Shown here in pieces: positions 12,770 through 22,999 of a stretch of 64,000 nt of DNA. The stretch covers positions 3,489,501 to 3,553,500 of the forward strand of contig JBAMJR010000053.1 of assembly GCA_038501785.1 (NCBI GenBank). Direction: 5' to 3'. Both the position numbers and the translations under genes were made by a program. The notes beneath the pieces are model-generated. The model worked only from the letters and a program-made list of their open reading frames with translations, did not search any database and was not told where the DNA came from. The stretch is from Myoxocephalus aenaeus (taxonomy: Eukaryota > Chordata > Actinopteri > Perciformes > Cottidae). Position 1 is the stretch's first letter. Every line of letters begins with the position of its first letter.

Positions 12770-12857
12770 AAATGCTTGCAAGCAGGAATAAATCCCAACA
12801 GCCAAGAATCGTCAACGTCTGTCAGGGTTTCCACAAAATCATCAATTCGACAGTCAG

Positions 12858-12864
12858 TTATATA
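12858..12864 (-). promoter_or_regulatory. LTR TATA box
   Basis: TATATAA on the - strand, about 45 bp upstream of a CCAAT-box-proximal U3 region and about 90 bp before the poly(A) signal, consistent with an R region between them. Confidence 0.6.
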
Positions 12865-13546
12865 CTTTTTGAAAACGATCATCCCTTCCTTCCCATCTCA
12901 TCTCTCATTGGTTCTCACTAGCTCAAACACGTGTTATACATTAACTGTGCGTACTTTGACCTGATCGAAACTATACGACCAATCCCCTGTCCCCACATAC
13001 ATCAAACCATGCAGTTAGAAGAATGACTGTGCACTTCAGCGTTCTTATCAACTGGTCAGAATCAGAGCCTAACAACCCATGTTATCAGTCCCTCCATCTT
13101 TACTTATATGTTACTCATTAATCTGAACATACATCAGTATTTAACCCACATGTTTAACAGTGAATGATTCTTTAAAACAGACAGCATATGCATTTTTCCC
13201 ATCACATTACTCGGTGTGTAGCCGCAGGCATCAGGACCCACCGGGGCGATGTACAGAGTACTTACATTCACATAAATACATAGCACACGTACCCATGGAC
13301 CGCGTGTGATTGAACTAGTTATAGTATGAACACGTCTTCTTCTTTTGAGCCTGCTCCCTCTTTCCTCCAACTAAATGAACTAATTATTTGTATTCAGCTC
13401 AATGTGCCTGACAGATGTTCAGCGGGACTGTTTTCTTGAGCATCTGATTGTTGTCACGTGAGCAGACGTAACACGATCATAAATACGCAACACGTGTTGA
13501 CACGCAGCCCTTTAACTGTGAGCAACATTGTTGCTTTTCCATTGTG

Positions 13547-13590
13547 TGTGAGAGAGAGAGAACGGGAGAGAGAGAGAGAACGGGAGAGAG
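13547..13590. repeat. Short GA-rich tandem repeat
   Basis: GAGAGA blocks separated twice by AACGG give two to three imperfect units of about 20 bp. Confidence 0.7.
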
Positions 13591-14605
13591 CATGAGTGAT
13601 GAAAAGGGGGGGTGCGCTGATAGTGATGCTCGATTGAATACAGATGAGAGAAAGGCGAGCTGAATTCTGATCAGGCCGCCTCCTCTCCTTCCTCCGCTCT
13701 TCATCCCTCACAGCGAGGAAAGACATAAATACTTGAGAGAAGTGCGTCTTTCTGAACCAAAAGGGGGGATGTTATAAGTCCAGCCCTTTCAAAGTCAAGG
13801 TCCAGGTGGGTGGGGGCATCTATTATAGCGTTTTTGAAAGTGCAGAATTAACAAGCAGCTGGATTTCGATGGTCGTGATAAGGAGCTGTAGAGTCTGATC
13901 ATTCTGTTTCAAGTTTGGCCGCGTTAGTTCAAGCGGCGCTCGCTCATCGCCTGTTACTTGAAGAAAAAAATGTCGGCCAACAAAATCATCACGAGCTTCT
14001 CTTTGCTGAAGACAAAGAGCAACATTTCAACATTTAGTGTATGTCGAACCTGGGATCCACCTCCCGAAGGTTTTCAGAGATGAAACGCGGCTGCGGCCTA
14101 AATCTGTGAAATCTGGCCAGGATGGCAGATTTGAGCTTAATTAGTAGAGGGGGAAACTTTTACTTTTTCCACCCTCCCTCGGAAAATGCAAATGCTTTTT
14201 GTTGAGAAGTCATCAGGGTCGTCTCACCGGCTCATTAAAAACGTGCGAGGAAGGGAAAAAAAAACTAATGGAGCCAAACGCCATCAATTTAATACGTAGG
14301 AGGGGTAACATAATACGGGAAAAGAGGCCTCGCCGTTGTGAATATAAAGTTTTGTGCAGGTTGACTTTCGCAGCAGTTGTAGAAAGACAAGGTGGTATTG
14401 GGATTTACTCTGATACTGAGACACGGAGGTAAGGAGAGGATTTTTTTTTGCATCCAAATATGTCGACAAGTGTAACGGGGTCCGATCTCTCGACGCCAGA
14501 AGACCCGACGAGACTTCTTGTCCTTTTTCGTTGTGATTATCAACACCGTGATTGGTTGTCACGGCAATGATTTCAGCCATGAGGACGAAAGCTCCCGTTA
14601 CACTG

Positions 14606-14607
<2 letters not shown>

Positions 14608-14678
<71 letters not shown>
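14608..14678. repeat. (CA)n microsatellite
   Basis: Pure CA run of about 71 bp in the intron; a short (TG)n lies about 75 bp further on at 14752-14770. Confidence 0.97.
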
Positions 14679-14680
<2 letters not shown>

Positions 14681-14992
14681 TTCAGTCTGTCTCCCTGCTA
14701 ACCAGTCTCATTCCCCTTTGAGAGAGAGGTATTAGATGGTGAGATTAAACTGTGTGTGTGTGTGTGTGTTGCTGTTGCCTGTCTTCTCAGTAACAGAGTA
14801 ATGTACAGAACAAGAATCTGGGGAAAGGCTTGAGCTCCACAGAATTGTACTTTCTTTCCGCCTCTTTATCTTCTTTCTCTCACACTTTGACTGAGTTCAT
14901 AACATCGGTGTCACACTCAGACACACAGGAAGAGGCAGAAAGCAAGTGGAACTGTGCCGGTCTGCTGCTATACCTTTTTTTCCGACTATACC

Positions 14993-15177
14993 TTGAATAA
15001 AGAAAGTGTCACCGCAGTAGCACTTTAGTAGCACTTAAATGGCACTTACTTATAGCACTTTGTAGTTTGACTTTCTTGAAGAAATTGTACTTTCTTGATT
15101 CTTGTTCTGAGGTTGAATGCACTTATTGTAAGTTGCTTTGGATAAAAGCGTCAGCTAAATGAACTGTAATGTAATGC
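14993..15177 (+). repeat. Teleost interspersed repeat, copy 1
   Basis: Contains TTGTAAGTTGCTTTGG and then ATAAAAGCGTCAGCTAAATG, a phrase I recognise as very widespread in teleost genomes, preceded by TAGCACTTTAGTAGCACTT. A second copy lies at 35801-35972 in the opposite orientation and matches over nearly its whole length with a few indels. I do not assign a family name. Confidence 0.85.
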
Positions 15178-15458
15178 TGCACTGGCATTACCCCCGATGG
15201 GTGTACTTTGTGGGATCCCAAATGCACCTGCAGCTCGTAATAACGCTGCTAACATGGTTTTGGGCTTTCTAGTTTTCAAATAAAAGGATGTATGGGTCCT
15301 CATTCATATCGGGTTATTAGCATGCGATCTGGATGACATGTGATCACAGGCTTTTTAACCTGGTGTTAGTTGGAGGTCTCGTTGAATGCTGCATTCCTTT
15401 CTAACCGCTATTTAACAGTGTGTGTAAATCTGAAACAGAAAAACAAAGGAGAAATGTG

Positions 15459-15495
15459 GGGGGGGAGAGAGAGAGAGAGAGGGAGAGAGAGAGGG

Positions 15496-15526
<31 letters not shown>

Positions 15527-15598
15527 GAGAGAGAGGGAGAGAGAGAGAGAGAGAGGGAGAGAGAGAGAGAGAGAGGGAGAGAGAGGGAGAGAGAGAGG

Positions 15599-15673
<75 letters not shown>
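15459..15673 (+). repeat. 215-bp polypurine tract, GAGAGG(GA)n
   Basis: All purines on the + strand from about 15459 to 15673, built from (GA)n broken at intervals by GGGA. It ends 317 bp before the last-exon acceptor. Mirror-symmetric polypurine tracts of this kind can form triplex (H-DNA) structures in vitro. Confidence 0.95.
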
Positions 15674-15676
<3 letters not shown>

Positions 15677-15969
15677 GAACAGTGTAGGGCCCATTTTCAA
15701 ATGAAACTTGATTATTTTTTGGTCGTTTGATCATCAAACATAAGAAAATAGTGGAAAAATGGCCATTGCAATTCCGCAGAGCCCGAGGTGACATCTTCAA
15801 CCGTCTGGTTTTGGCTGCACACAAAACAAAACCCAATGATATTAAATTTACAGTGAGATGAAAACAGAAAAGAGAAACTGTAACATTCGAGACGTCTTTG
15901 GCATTCCTGTTTAAAAAAAAAAAATGACTTACTCGATTATCAAAATAATAATTGCTCTAATTTAAATCG

Positions 15970-15990
15970 TTTTTTCTTTTCTTCCCACAG
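15970..15990 (+). promoter_or_regulatory. 3' splice site of the last exon
   Basis: A TTTTTTCTTTTCTTCCCACAG pyrimidine tract and AG immediately precede the coding frame. The downstream exon opens with a whole codon (GGT), so the intron is in phase 0. Confidence 0.85.
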
Positions 15991-16119
15991 GGTCTGATGA
16001 TCCTCCTGCAGAACCTTCCCACGATGCACTGGGGCAATGAGGAAGTGAGCGTACTGCTGGCTGAAGCCTACAGGTTGAAGTTTGCCTTCGCTGACGCGCC
16101 CAACCACTACAAGAGATGA
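15991..16119 (+). CDS. tbc1d22a: Terminal exon of a TBC1D22-family Rab GAP (partial)
   Basis: This exon codes for 42 residues and a TGA stop. The translation ends in FAFADAPNHYKR and contains NLPTMHW and LLAEAYRLK, the C-terminal end of the TBC domain of TBC1D22 proteins. These are Rab GTPase-activating proteins; the two vertebrate members bind ACBD3 and act around the Golgi. The catalytic Arg and Gln fingers lie in earlier exons outside the window, so activity cannot be judged. FAFADAPNHYK fits my recollection of TBC1D22A better than TBC1D22B (which I recall as YMFADAPNHYR); the paralogue choice is therefore likely but not proven. The frame is open from the splice acceptor to the stop and no frame break is seen. 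Confidence 0.9.
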   Translation, partial: GLMILLQNLPTMHWGNEEVSVLLAEAYRLKFAFADAPNHYKR

Positions 16120-18505
16120 TGAGCGTGGCTCTCTGCAGCTGCTCCCCTCCTCCTGCCGCTCTTCCTCTTTCTCCTCCTCTTCCTCCTCGCCTGCCCCTGC
16201 AGTCGCCTACTGAACTACGAGGCCTCTCCCTACGGGAAAGGACCTCTCCTTTTTCTTAACCTCCCTTTCCCACGTTGCCCAACGGGCCTTTCAGCTACTA
16301 AGAGATTTGAGTCGAGCGTTGGCCGAGAGGACGCGCGGCGTAGCATTTTAACACGATGACGTGGAGCCTTTTTAAAAGTTATTTTTCTCTGATGTGCACT
16401 CCTTTCAGTCCGGGGCCAGAACCCTCTTCATCACTGACGACCACGACTTATTTTTATTTTTATTTTGGGGAGTTTGGCCCGCTCAAGCTGACTCCTAGAG
16501 TACGACCTCAGCACCGCCGGGAGTTTAGTCCGTACGGCAATACATTGAGTTTTGTTTCCCGAGGCCAAAGTGTGACCTTTTTTTAATTATTATTATTTAA
16601 TTTGTTTGCAAAGACAAAGATAGAGGGCCAAAGGGCACTGCACTAGATGGTTTACATATCTGAGCCCGCTCTCCTGGTCACAACACCATCTGGAAGAACA
16701 TGACCGCTCCTGTTTTTCTTTTCTTTCTCCTGCTGCTGCTGCGTGACGGGGGCGACGCAGGTTATTTCCCTTCTTTACAAACTGCCCCACTAGGACTTTA
16801 CAAAGAGAGAGAGAGAGAGAGATTGTCAGTCTGAGGGGAAACATGACTCCCTCCTTCTACAAACCACAAACACCAACTCAATCCGCCCCGTCATCCCGAG
16901 CCGTTAGGAGGAAGAAAGCTACTCCTCCCCCGCTCAACCCGCTTATACATGAAGGGCCGAGTCCCATGTCTTATAACCCCTCCTCCCCCTCCTCCTCCTC
17001 CTCCCGAACCCTGGACTACCTCAGAACACATTTGTCGCCAAAATGAGAAACATGCATCGAATCGCCCTCGTCGAAGCTAAATTTGGAAAATTCACACACA
17101 CAAAAAAATACGTGCTTCTTCACGGGGTTGTTTTTGAAGTCGAGTTCTGAATGAACAATTTTGCCTTAATGAAGAAACATACTGTCTTTGTTTACTCTCC
17201 CCTCCTCTCCATCTGTCTTTTGGGCCGCGTCTTCGTGGGTGCACAAAAGAAAGAAAAGAAAAGAAAGGAAAACGCAACCTTGCAATATGTTGTCTGTCAG
17301 TTTTGGTGTAGGCGCAAACGAGTCTTTGATATTTCGCTGAGAATTTGTTTCAGGAGTCGCTCATCGGAGCGTTTTGGGGATTCCAACAGTAAGCCCGGAT
17401 GAAAAGTGTGAAGTGGTTGTGCATCATCATTACAGAATGAGTCCAAATATAACACTTTGATTGCACACCCTCCAAAAAGTAGTTCCATTAAAAAAAGAAA
17501 AGAAACACACCACTTAAGTCTTCAACCCAAGATTTGGCGAATCATGTGTAACCAACACCAAATCTGTTTCCATATCATCAAGGTGTCGCTGAGTCCATTG
17601 ACCCCTCAACTGCAAAAATTAGTCTGGTTTTAAAATGTTCTAAATGCATTTTCCCTTCACAAAGGGACGTCCGCGTTGCTGTTAATAGAACTAAATGGAG
17701 TGGAGCATAATCATGGCTTTAAAACGTCAATGTCAGAAACATGACTCGCCCTTTGTAATGAAAAATACTTTAGCATATAACGAGCTGCACAGAAATGAAC
17801 AAAAGCAGCAGGCGCATTGAACCAGAACCTAATTGTTCTTACTTAACGCCGTCTGTCTCCGTGTCTTTGCTGCTCCGTTCATATAGAGCACATGGGAAGT
17901 CTTACCCAGAGTCACTAGCACCATATTGGTGTAATGTTGGGAGGAGAGGAGTGTGATAAGGGGCGGTGTGTGTTGAGGGGAAGGTAAATCAGACATTCAT
18001 GACATAACACAGAGCTGTTAGAGTCTGGAGTCTCCGCCAGGATCCATTATTGTCACCCCGGCCCACAAAGACGGTGTGCGTAGGTGTGTGAAGGGGAGAT
18101 GGAGAGAGAGAGAGAGAGAGAGAGGGTGAGGGCTGTTTCTTTTTTAAGTTTCAGCGCTTTTTCTGTGAGAGCTGTCAGTCTTTGATCACACTTGGGATAC
18201 CATTTTTTTTTCACCCTCATCTCCCATGCTCTCTGACAAGGAAAAACTACACTTAATTTTAAAGTCTATAGCCTTCTCTCTCTCCCTCCCTCCCTCTTTT
18301 TGTATGAGATTTATTCTTTCATTCGGCGCATTTTAAAAAGATTTGTCGTTTTTGGTTTTTATTTTTTTTTATGCTGTTTACATGACAAGCCTATTAAGTT
18401 GTGCCTGACTCTGGATACATGAGCGAACGTGGTCGGATTTACTATTTTTTATTTTTTTTTGGAAGCAATAGTATGACATTTTGCATTTGCTGTGAAAAGA
18501 CAAGG

Positions 18506-18609
<104 letters not shown>

Positions 18610-19539
18610 GCCGCCAACATGAATATTTAGACATTCTAAGAGCTCAAACTTGACGGTACACCTCCCCTCACAGCAGACCTGTCGACCTTTGGTTTTCTCC
18701 ACTTGTTGAAGCCGTGTGCATGGGGCTGTAGTGAGGTGGAGTTAGTTTTTTTTTTTTGCCTTTCCAAAACCAAAAACACAAGAGTAAAGAAAAGTGTAAA
18801 GAAGCTCTAGCTTAACCTAGAGTTCCTGTCACACATTAGCTAACTACATTAGTTTGTGCGGTTACAGGTTATGTATATAAAGAAAGGGGTACGCCTGTGT
18901 GTGTTTGTGTGTGTGTGTGTATCACGGCAAACAGGGTAGGCTTGAGCCCCCTCATCGAATTATTCGTAGAGTTTATCTATTTTTGCTGTAACGACATATT
19001 GCAGTAATCCCCCCTCAACAAGACGTAGCTGCCTGCTTTGTGAAAAGTGATGGTTTAATAAACAAACACACATCCACACGATGCTACCGATCACAAATCA
19101 GCCCGTAACCCACAGTCTCCACACACACACACAGACACACACACACAAGTCTCCATGGTGATGAAGGCCGTGGTATCTGGCTGGAGCCCGTTTTTCTATT
19201 AGCCCACACACACACACACCAACCAACACACACACAGAGGCAAGCTTCAAACATTCTTTGGAGCATCTTCAGGAGGGTATCCTTAAGTAACATTTTCAGC
19301 TGCTTTCATTTCTTCCTTTTTTCTTCTTCTTCTCTTCTCGCTCTACTTCTCCAGACATGAAAATATGTTTATGAAAACCCAACTGAAAAAAAAAAAAAAA
19401 GAAATCCTCCCTCCATGTCTTTTGCCTCTTGAGTACTCCGAGAGAGAAACAAGTCTAATAATACTAGAGCGTGTGGGCGACAGGATTCGTGGTTCTCGAA
19501 TTTAAAAATGTGTACAGAGAAGATTTTGAAATAAAAATC

Positions 19540-19562
19540 TGTAAATAGAAAATGTAAATAAA
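19540..19562 (+). terminator. Poly(A) signal with two Pumilio-type motifs
   Basis: TGTAAATA occurs twice, at 19540-19547 and 19553-19560, both exact matches to the Pumilio response element UGUANAUA. AATAAA at 19557-19562 overlaps the second. GT-rich sequence (TGTTTTCTTGTTGTCTGCG and on) begins about 50 bp downstream, as expected after a cleavage site near 19580. UGUA is also the CFIm recognition element used in cleavage. Confidence 0.6.
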
Positions 19563-19805
19563 TCCTATATATGACAAAATTGCTTTGAATAAGGCGTCAT
19601 GCTGTGTATTCATGTTTTCTTGTTGTCTGCGTGTGTGCATTTGCAATCCAACTCAAGGTGCGATGTATTTCAACGTTCCCAGAGTGACTGTCTTTAATAC
19701 ACTGAAAATGAGGAAACAATGCAGATGCGTGTCTGCGCATGCATTAGCCGGGCCGAGGCTAACAGCTGCGCTAATGTGCCACATGTAGCTAATTGTACCC
19801 GTCGT

Positions 19806-19808
<3 letters not shown>

Positions 19809-19860
<52 letters not shown>

Positions 19861-19862
19861 CA
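19809..19862. repeat. (CA)n microsatellite
   Basis: CA run of about 54 bp with one CGCA interruption near its end. Confidence 0.96.
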
Positions 19863-20014
19863 GGTAAACACTTCTCGCCCGATCCCCCCCGGAGGAAATG
19901 GCAGCGCTAGCTTGGCTAATGAGATCTCTCTCCTTCTCTCTGGCAGTGCATGTGTGTGATTCAGAGGACGGCAGGGAGACAAAAACCTGAGCTAGACTGC
20001 ATTCACTTGCAAAT

Positions 20015-20016
<2 letters not shown>

Positions 20017-20069
<53 letters not shown>

Positions 20070-20077
20070 TGTGCGTG
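20017..20077. repeat. (TG)n microsatellite
   Basis: TG run of about 49 bp followed by a GCGCGTGTGCG tail. A further short (TG)n lies at 20388-20411. Confidence 0.96.
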
Positions 20078-20504
20078 GCAGCCCGCAGTAGAAGCTCCCG
20101 CGCTCTCGTTAGGCTGACTGATGTTTACACAGGCAGCCAATTATGGAGTGCCGGTCACTGAGGACTCCAGTCACTTTGTGGGAAATTAAAAATACATTAA
20201 AACCAACAATGGTCGCAGGAAAGCGACCACACATACTAATGCGTGAAAATAGATGAAAAGGGTGCCAACAAAGGACCAGCTGGAGCACACTATGAAGGAA
20301 AAAATTATATAGTGCAAATATTAGCAAAATCAACTGTTCCTTTGTTTTCCTCTCAGCCATTTTCCTCTGCATATTTTTTTGAAGCTGTGTGTGTGTGTGT
20401 GTGTGTGTGTACGTACAGTATGTCGCTGTTATAGTAGCAGCCTCTGCTGCGCGCCTCCTGATGCCCTCCTCACTCCCCCCGTGCACGGGCCTGTAAACCA
20501 CCAC

Positions 20505-20546
20505 TTGCCAGCGTGAGTCCCTCTCATCGAGGGCTCACGCTGGCAA
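20505..20546. repeat. 19/18-bp hairpin-forming inverted repeat
   Basis: The arms 20505-20523 and 20529-20546 are reverse complements except for one extra T in the left arm, with a 5-nt loop TCATC. The stem carries the palindromic-like phrase GCCAGCGTGAG. It is too short to call a microRNA precursor with any assurance. Confidence 0.8.
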
Positions 20547-22507
20547 ATGTTCCATCATTCTGGGATCACTAAAGGCACAAATGTCGAGGCAGACTTCGTG
20601 GCACTTCTGTGGATTTTGTAAAGCCCGTGCCTGAAATCCATTTCCCGATTCAATTTCTGAAGGAGAGGATCCAGCGCGGCGACGGCGTTATTGTCAAACT
20701 GAGGGATAACGCACAGATTGAGGATGTCTCTGGAGAGGATTTCAGATGCACTGCGGAGGCAACTGGCAACTGTGATGTAAATCAGTTTCAATTTCAAGTT
20801 TGTGCCGAGGCAAACGGAGGGGAGCAGACAAGCCGGCGGTGAATGGAAAATGACTCCTGGCTGCTTGTTTAATGTTTTAAAGTGGCACAAAATACATATA
20901 TACATACGCTGTGACGCCGGCTTAATACCAGTTCCATCCCCTCAAGTCGCTCGGCACCAAAATGTGTTCTGTCTCCATTATAGCCACAGAAGTGAGTCTC
21001 TTAGGACTAAACTACAGCTCCTGGCTGCTTCGCCTGGGTTCGTCCTGAGAGGTCAAAGGTCATCAGGTTATTACGTATAGGGGTCACACTTTCTTCATTT
21101 GGAGAACGATTCCTCTCTCTGCTTTAGACCTTAGAAAAGCTCCACTATGTTCGGAGCTGCCAGAAGAAGGTCTTTATACAGAGACACGTGCTGCCACTCT
21201 GTGGGAGGAGTGATGCTAATCGACGATTATGAGCTTATTAAAATATACATATATGTTTTTACTGGCCTTGTGTGGGAGGCAGAGCACATACTCATTCTGG
21301 GTCTGTGACGAGCAACACGTTTGGCAGCAATAAATCAAATTAAATCGGAGATATAACGCATTGCAACGATGGATAGGACTGAATCAGATTACCCACAATG
21401 CTGTATAAAGACCTTTTTTTTTTTACATTACAGCTGTGCACATGCAAGGTAGATTACTGACAGCCTGTTGCAAAAAGGGCTTATTGCTGATATTAATTCA
21501 TGTTGGGAGTCATGTGTCTACGTACAATCCAGGTCAAATCAGGTGACGCTCATACCTTCCCCCCCTTTGCGTCGCCGTTTTGTCGGCTGTGATCGTCTTA
21601 ACAATAGAAATGCATTTCTTCTGCTGTAATCGTTCGATTATCTCCTCCAGCTGAGAGGATGAATCTGATCTTCTGCACGCTGACCCTGATAATCCGTCCG
21701 CTAAGAAACGCATCAGGCACAGCTGATGTTAGCAGAGAGATTATCATGGTCACCGTGCAGGTGTTTTTGGTTTACCCAGCATGCTGTTGGTTTACTCTGG
21801 CATGTGGAACTCACGGCAGGAGTCGACACAAAAACCGCTGACCTCACCGCGTGATGAAAATGATATTTGAATACTCAGAGACATGTTTGTTCGAGTCGGT
21901 AGGTTCAATATTAAATGTATATTAATGGGATGCTGACACTTAGCTGCTGAAAAAGTTCCTGTTCCTAAAATGTGGAACAGTGTGCTCCTCCGAGATTAAA
22001 TTGGAGGGCTATTTAAAGAATGCACTTCATCTGAACCCCTGCAACAAAGAAGTGATCTGTCCTTTAATTTCTTCCGTCACATTCTCAAATCCGAGTGTCA
22101 GACGACTCGACTCGAGAACTGAGTGCCGACAATTATGGAGCCGAGCAGTTATGAACTCCGACACGGCATCTGTTTCTGTGGGTGAGAGCTGCTCACTGTC
22201 AGTAACTAGGAGTTACGCAGGAAGTGAATATTTATACCTCACTTCACACAATTAGAGCATGACTAGAGGCTCAGGAGACCTGTGAGGAATATATTTAACA
22301 GATGAGAAGCCTGAACTCCCCGAATTAACTTTGACTTTTTACCCATCGCGCCGAGATGAACTCCAGCATGACCGAGCTCCCATCAGATCCACTGTACGTC
22401 TCCTGATCGACAGCGACAGCGTCGTGGTGACCGAGATCGACAAAACGTTGTACACGTGTCACTCTGAATCATCTCCACAGTCGGACTGCGCTCAGACGGG
22501 CAAAAAA

Positions 22508-22690
22508 TAGTAAATCATTTTATTTATAAAGCACATTTCGCAGAGAAAAGAGGTCACAAAGTGCTGTACAGTTTAAAAAACACAGTAAAAACACATTAAA
22601 AGATAGAGTAAAAAAACATGATAAAACAAGTAGTGAAAAATAAATAAATAAAAACCAATAAAAAGCTGGTCATTTCAGGAGTTTAAGATA
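22508..22690 (-). mobile_element. 3' tail of a LINE-like retroposon
   Basis: On the - strand it reads CTGTACAGCACTTTGTGACC and then TGTGCTTTATAAATAAAATG, wording I recognise as the 3' end of L2/Maui-type LINEs in teleosts. The 3' end is near 22508. No reverse transcriptase is present, so this is a 5'-truncated copy. Confidence 0.6.
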
Positions 22691-22928
22691 AACGCCAGCA
22701 TTGGCCCAACATGTGGGTTTCACGCGCACGTCCCCTGGTACGCACTACTTTGTAACGTTGTGTAAAAGTAGCTGTGAGGACGTTCCAGAGTGGAAAAACC
22801 CTGTTTTGTTTTGCCCAATCAGAATAGGGTCCCGGTTTGCGGCGCTATATTTGAAATCTGAGGCGTTAATATAGTAGCGAACAACAATTAGCCATGTAGA
22901 GACGTAGTGTAGTGAAGTCACATTCCCT

Positions 22929-22999
22929 TTGTGTGTGTCAGTGTGTGTGTGTGTGTGTGTGTGTGTCAGTGTGTGTGTCAGTGTCAGTGTGTGTCAGTC
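22929..22999. repeat. (TG)n with GTCAGTG interruptions
   Basis: TG repeat interspersed at least five times with CAG or TCAG, giving a longer GTGTCA-type unit near the right end. Confidence 0.93.

Larger units (their letters stand above)
10946..12960 (-). mobile_element. Endogenous retrovirus remnant, internally deleted
   Basis: Read on the - strand the element runs 5' LTR, primer-binding site, leader, gag matrix and start of capsid, then jumps straight into the end of the 3' LTR. Two direct copies of a 118-bp LTR end segment (10946-11063 and 12657-12774) differ at only two positions. No protease, polymerase or envelope sequence is left between them. The gag style with a PPPY motif and the simple layout suggest a fish gamma- or epsilon-like retrovirus; this placement is inference. 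The outer end of the 5' LTR is not resolved: the bases flanking 10946 are GGTAC, and a GTAC at 13289-13292 is a weak candidate partner, which would make the LTR about 630 bp. Confidence 0.88.
12657..12960 (-). repeat. 5' LTR of the retroviral remnant (inner part)
   Basis: The inner 118 bp match the 3' LTR piece. Upstream on the - strand lie, in order, a CCAAT box (ATTGG on +, 12907-12911), a TATA box at 12858-12864 and a poly(A) signal at 12764-12769, the standard order of an LTR with R starting near 12830. The U3 boundary beyond 12960 is not determined, so the given end is a minimum. Confidence 0.75.
1..15990 (+). other. Probable last intron of tbc1d22a-like gene (partial)
   Basis: No exon of the TBC domain was recognised in this stretch on the + strand, and the next coding sequence at 15991 starts right after a splice acceptor, so the whole stretch is best read as the 3' part of the last intron. 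The family is known for very long introns. It holds simple repeats, a percomorph tandem repeat, a CpG-rich patch, a retroviral remnant and an interspersed repeat, all listed separately. The parts 393-1006, 1657-2970, 3551-7899 and 8231-9233 contain no feature I can name; 4000-4200 and 5400-5620 are non-repetitive and could be regulatory, which is only a guess. That it is intron depends on the upstream exon lying outside the window. Confidence 0.7.

Noticed and set aside
15401..15836. Ser-Leu and Arg-Glu rich open frames on both strands
   Set aside because: Translation of the GA/CT simple repeat.
19057..19062. AATAAA as the main poly(A) signal of tbc1d22a
   Set aside because: Followed by CA-rich rather than GT- or T-rich sequence; the signal at 19557 has better context.
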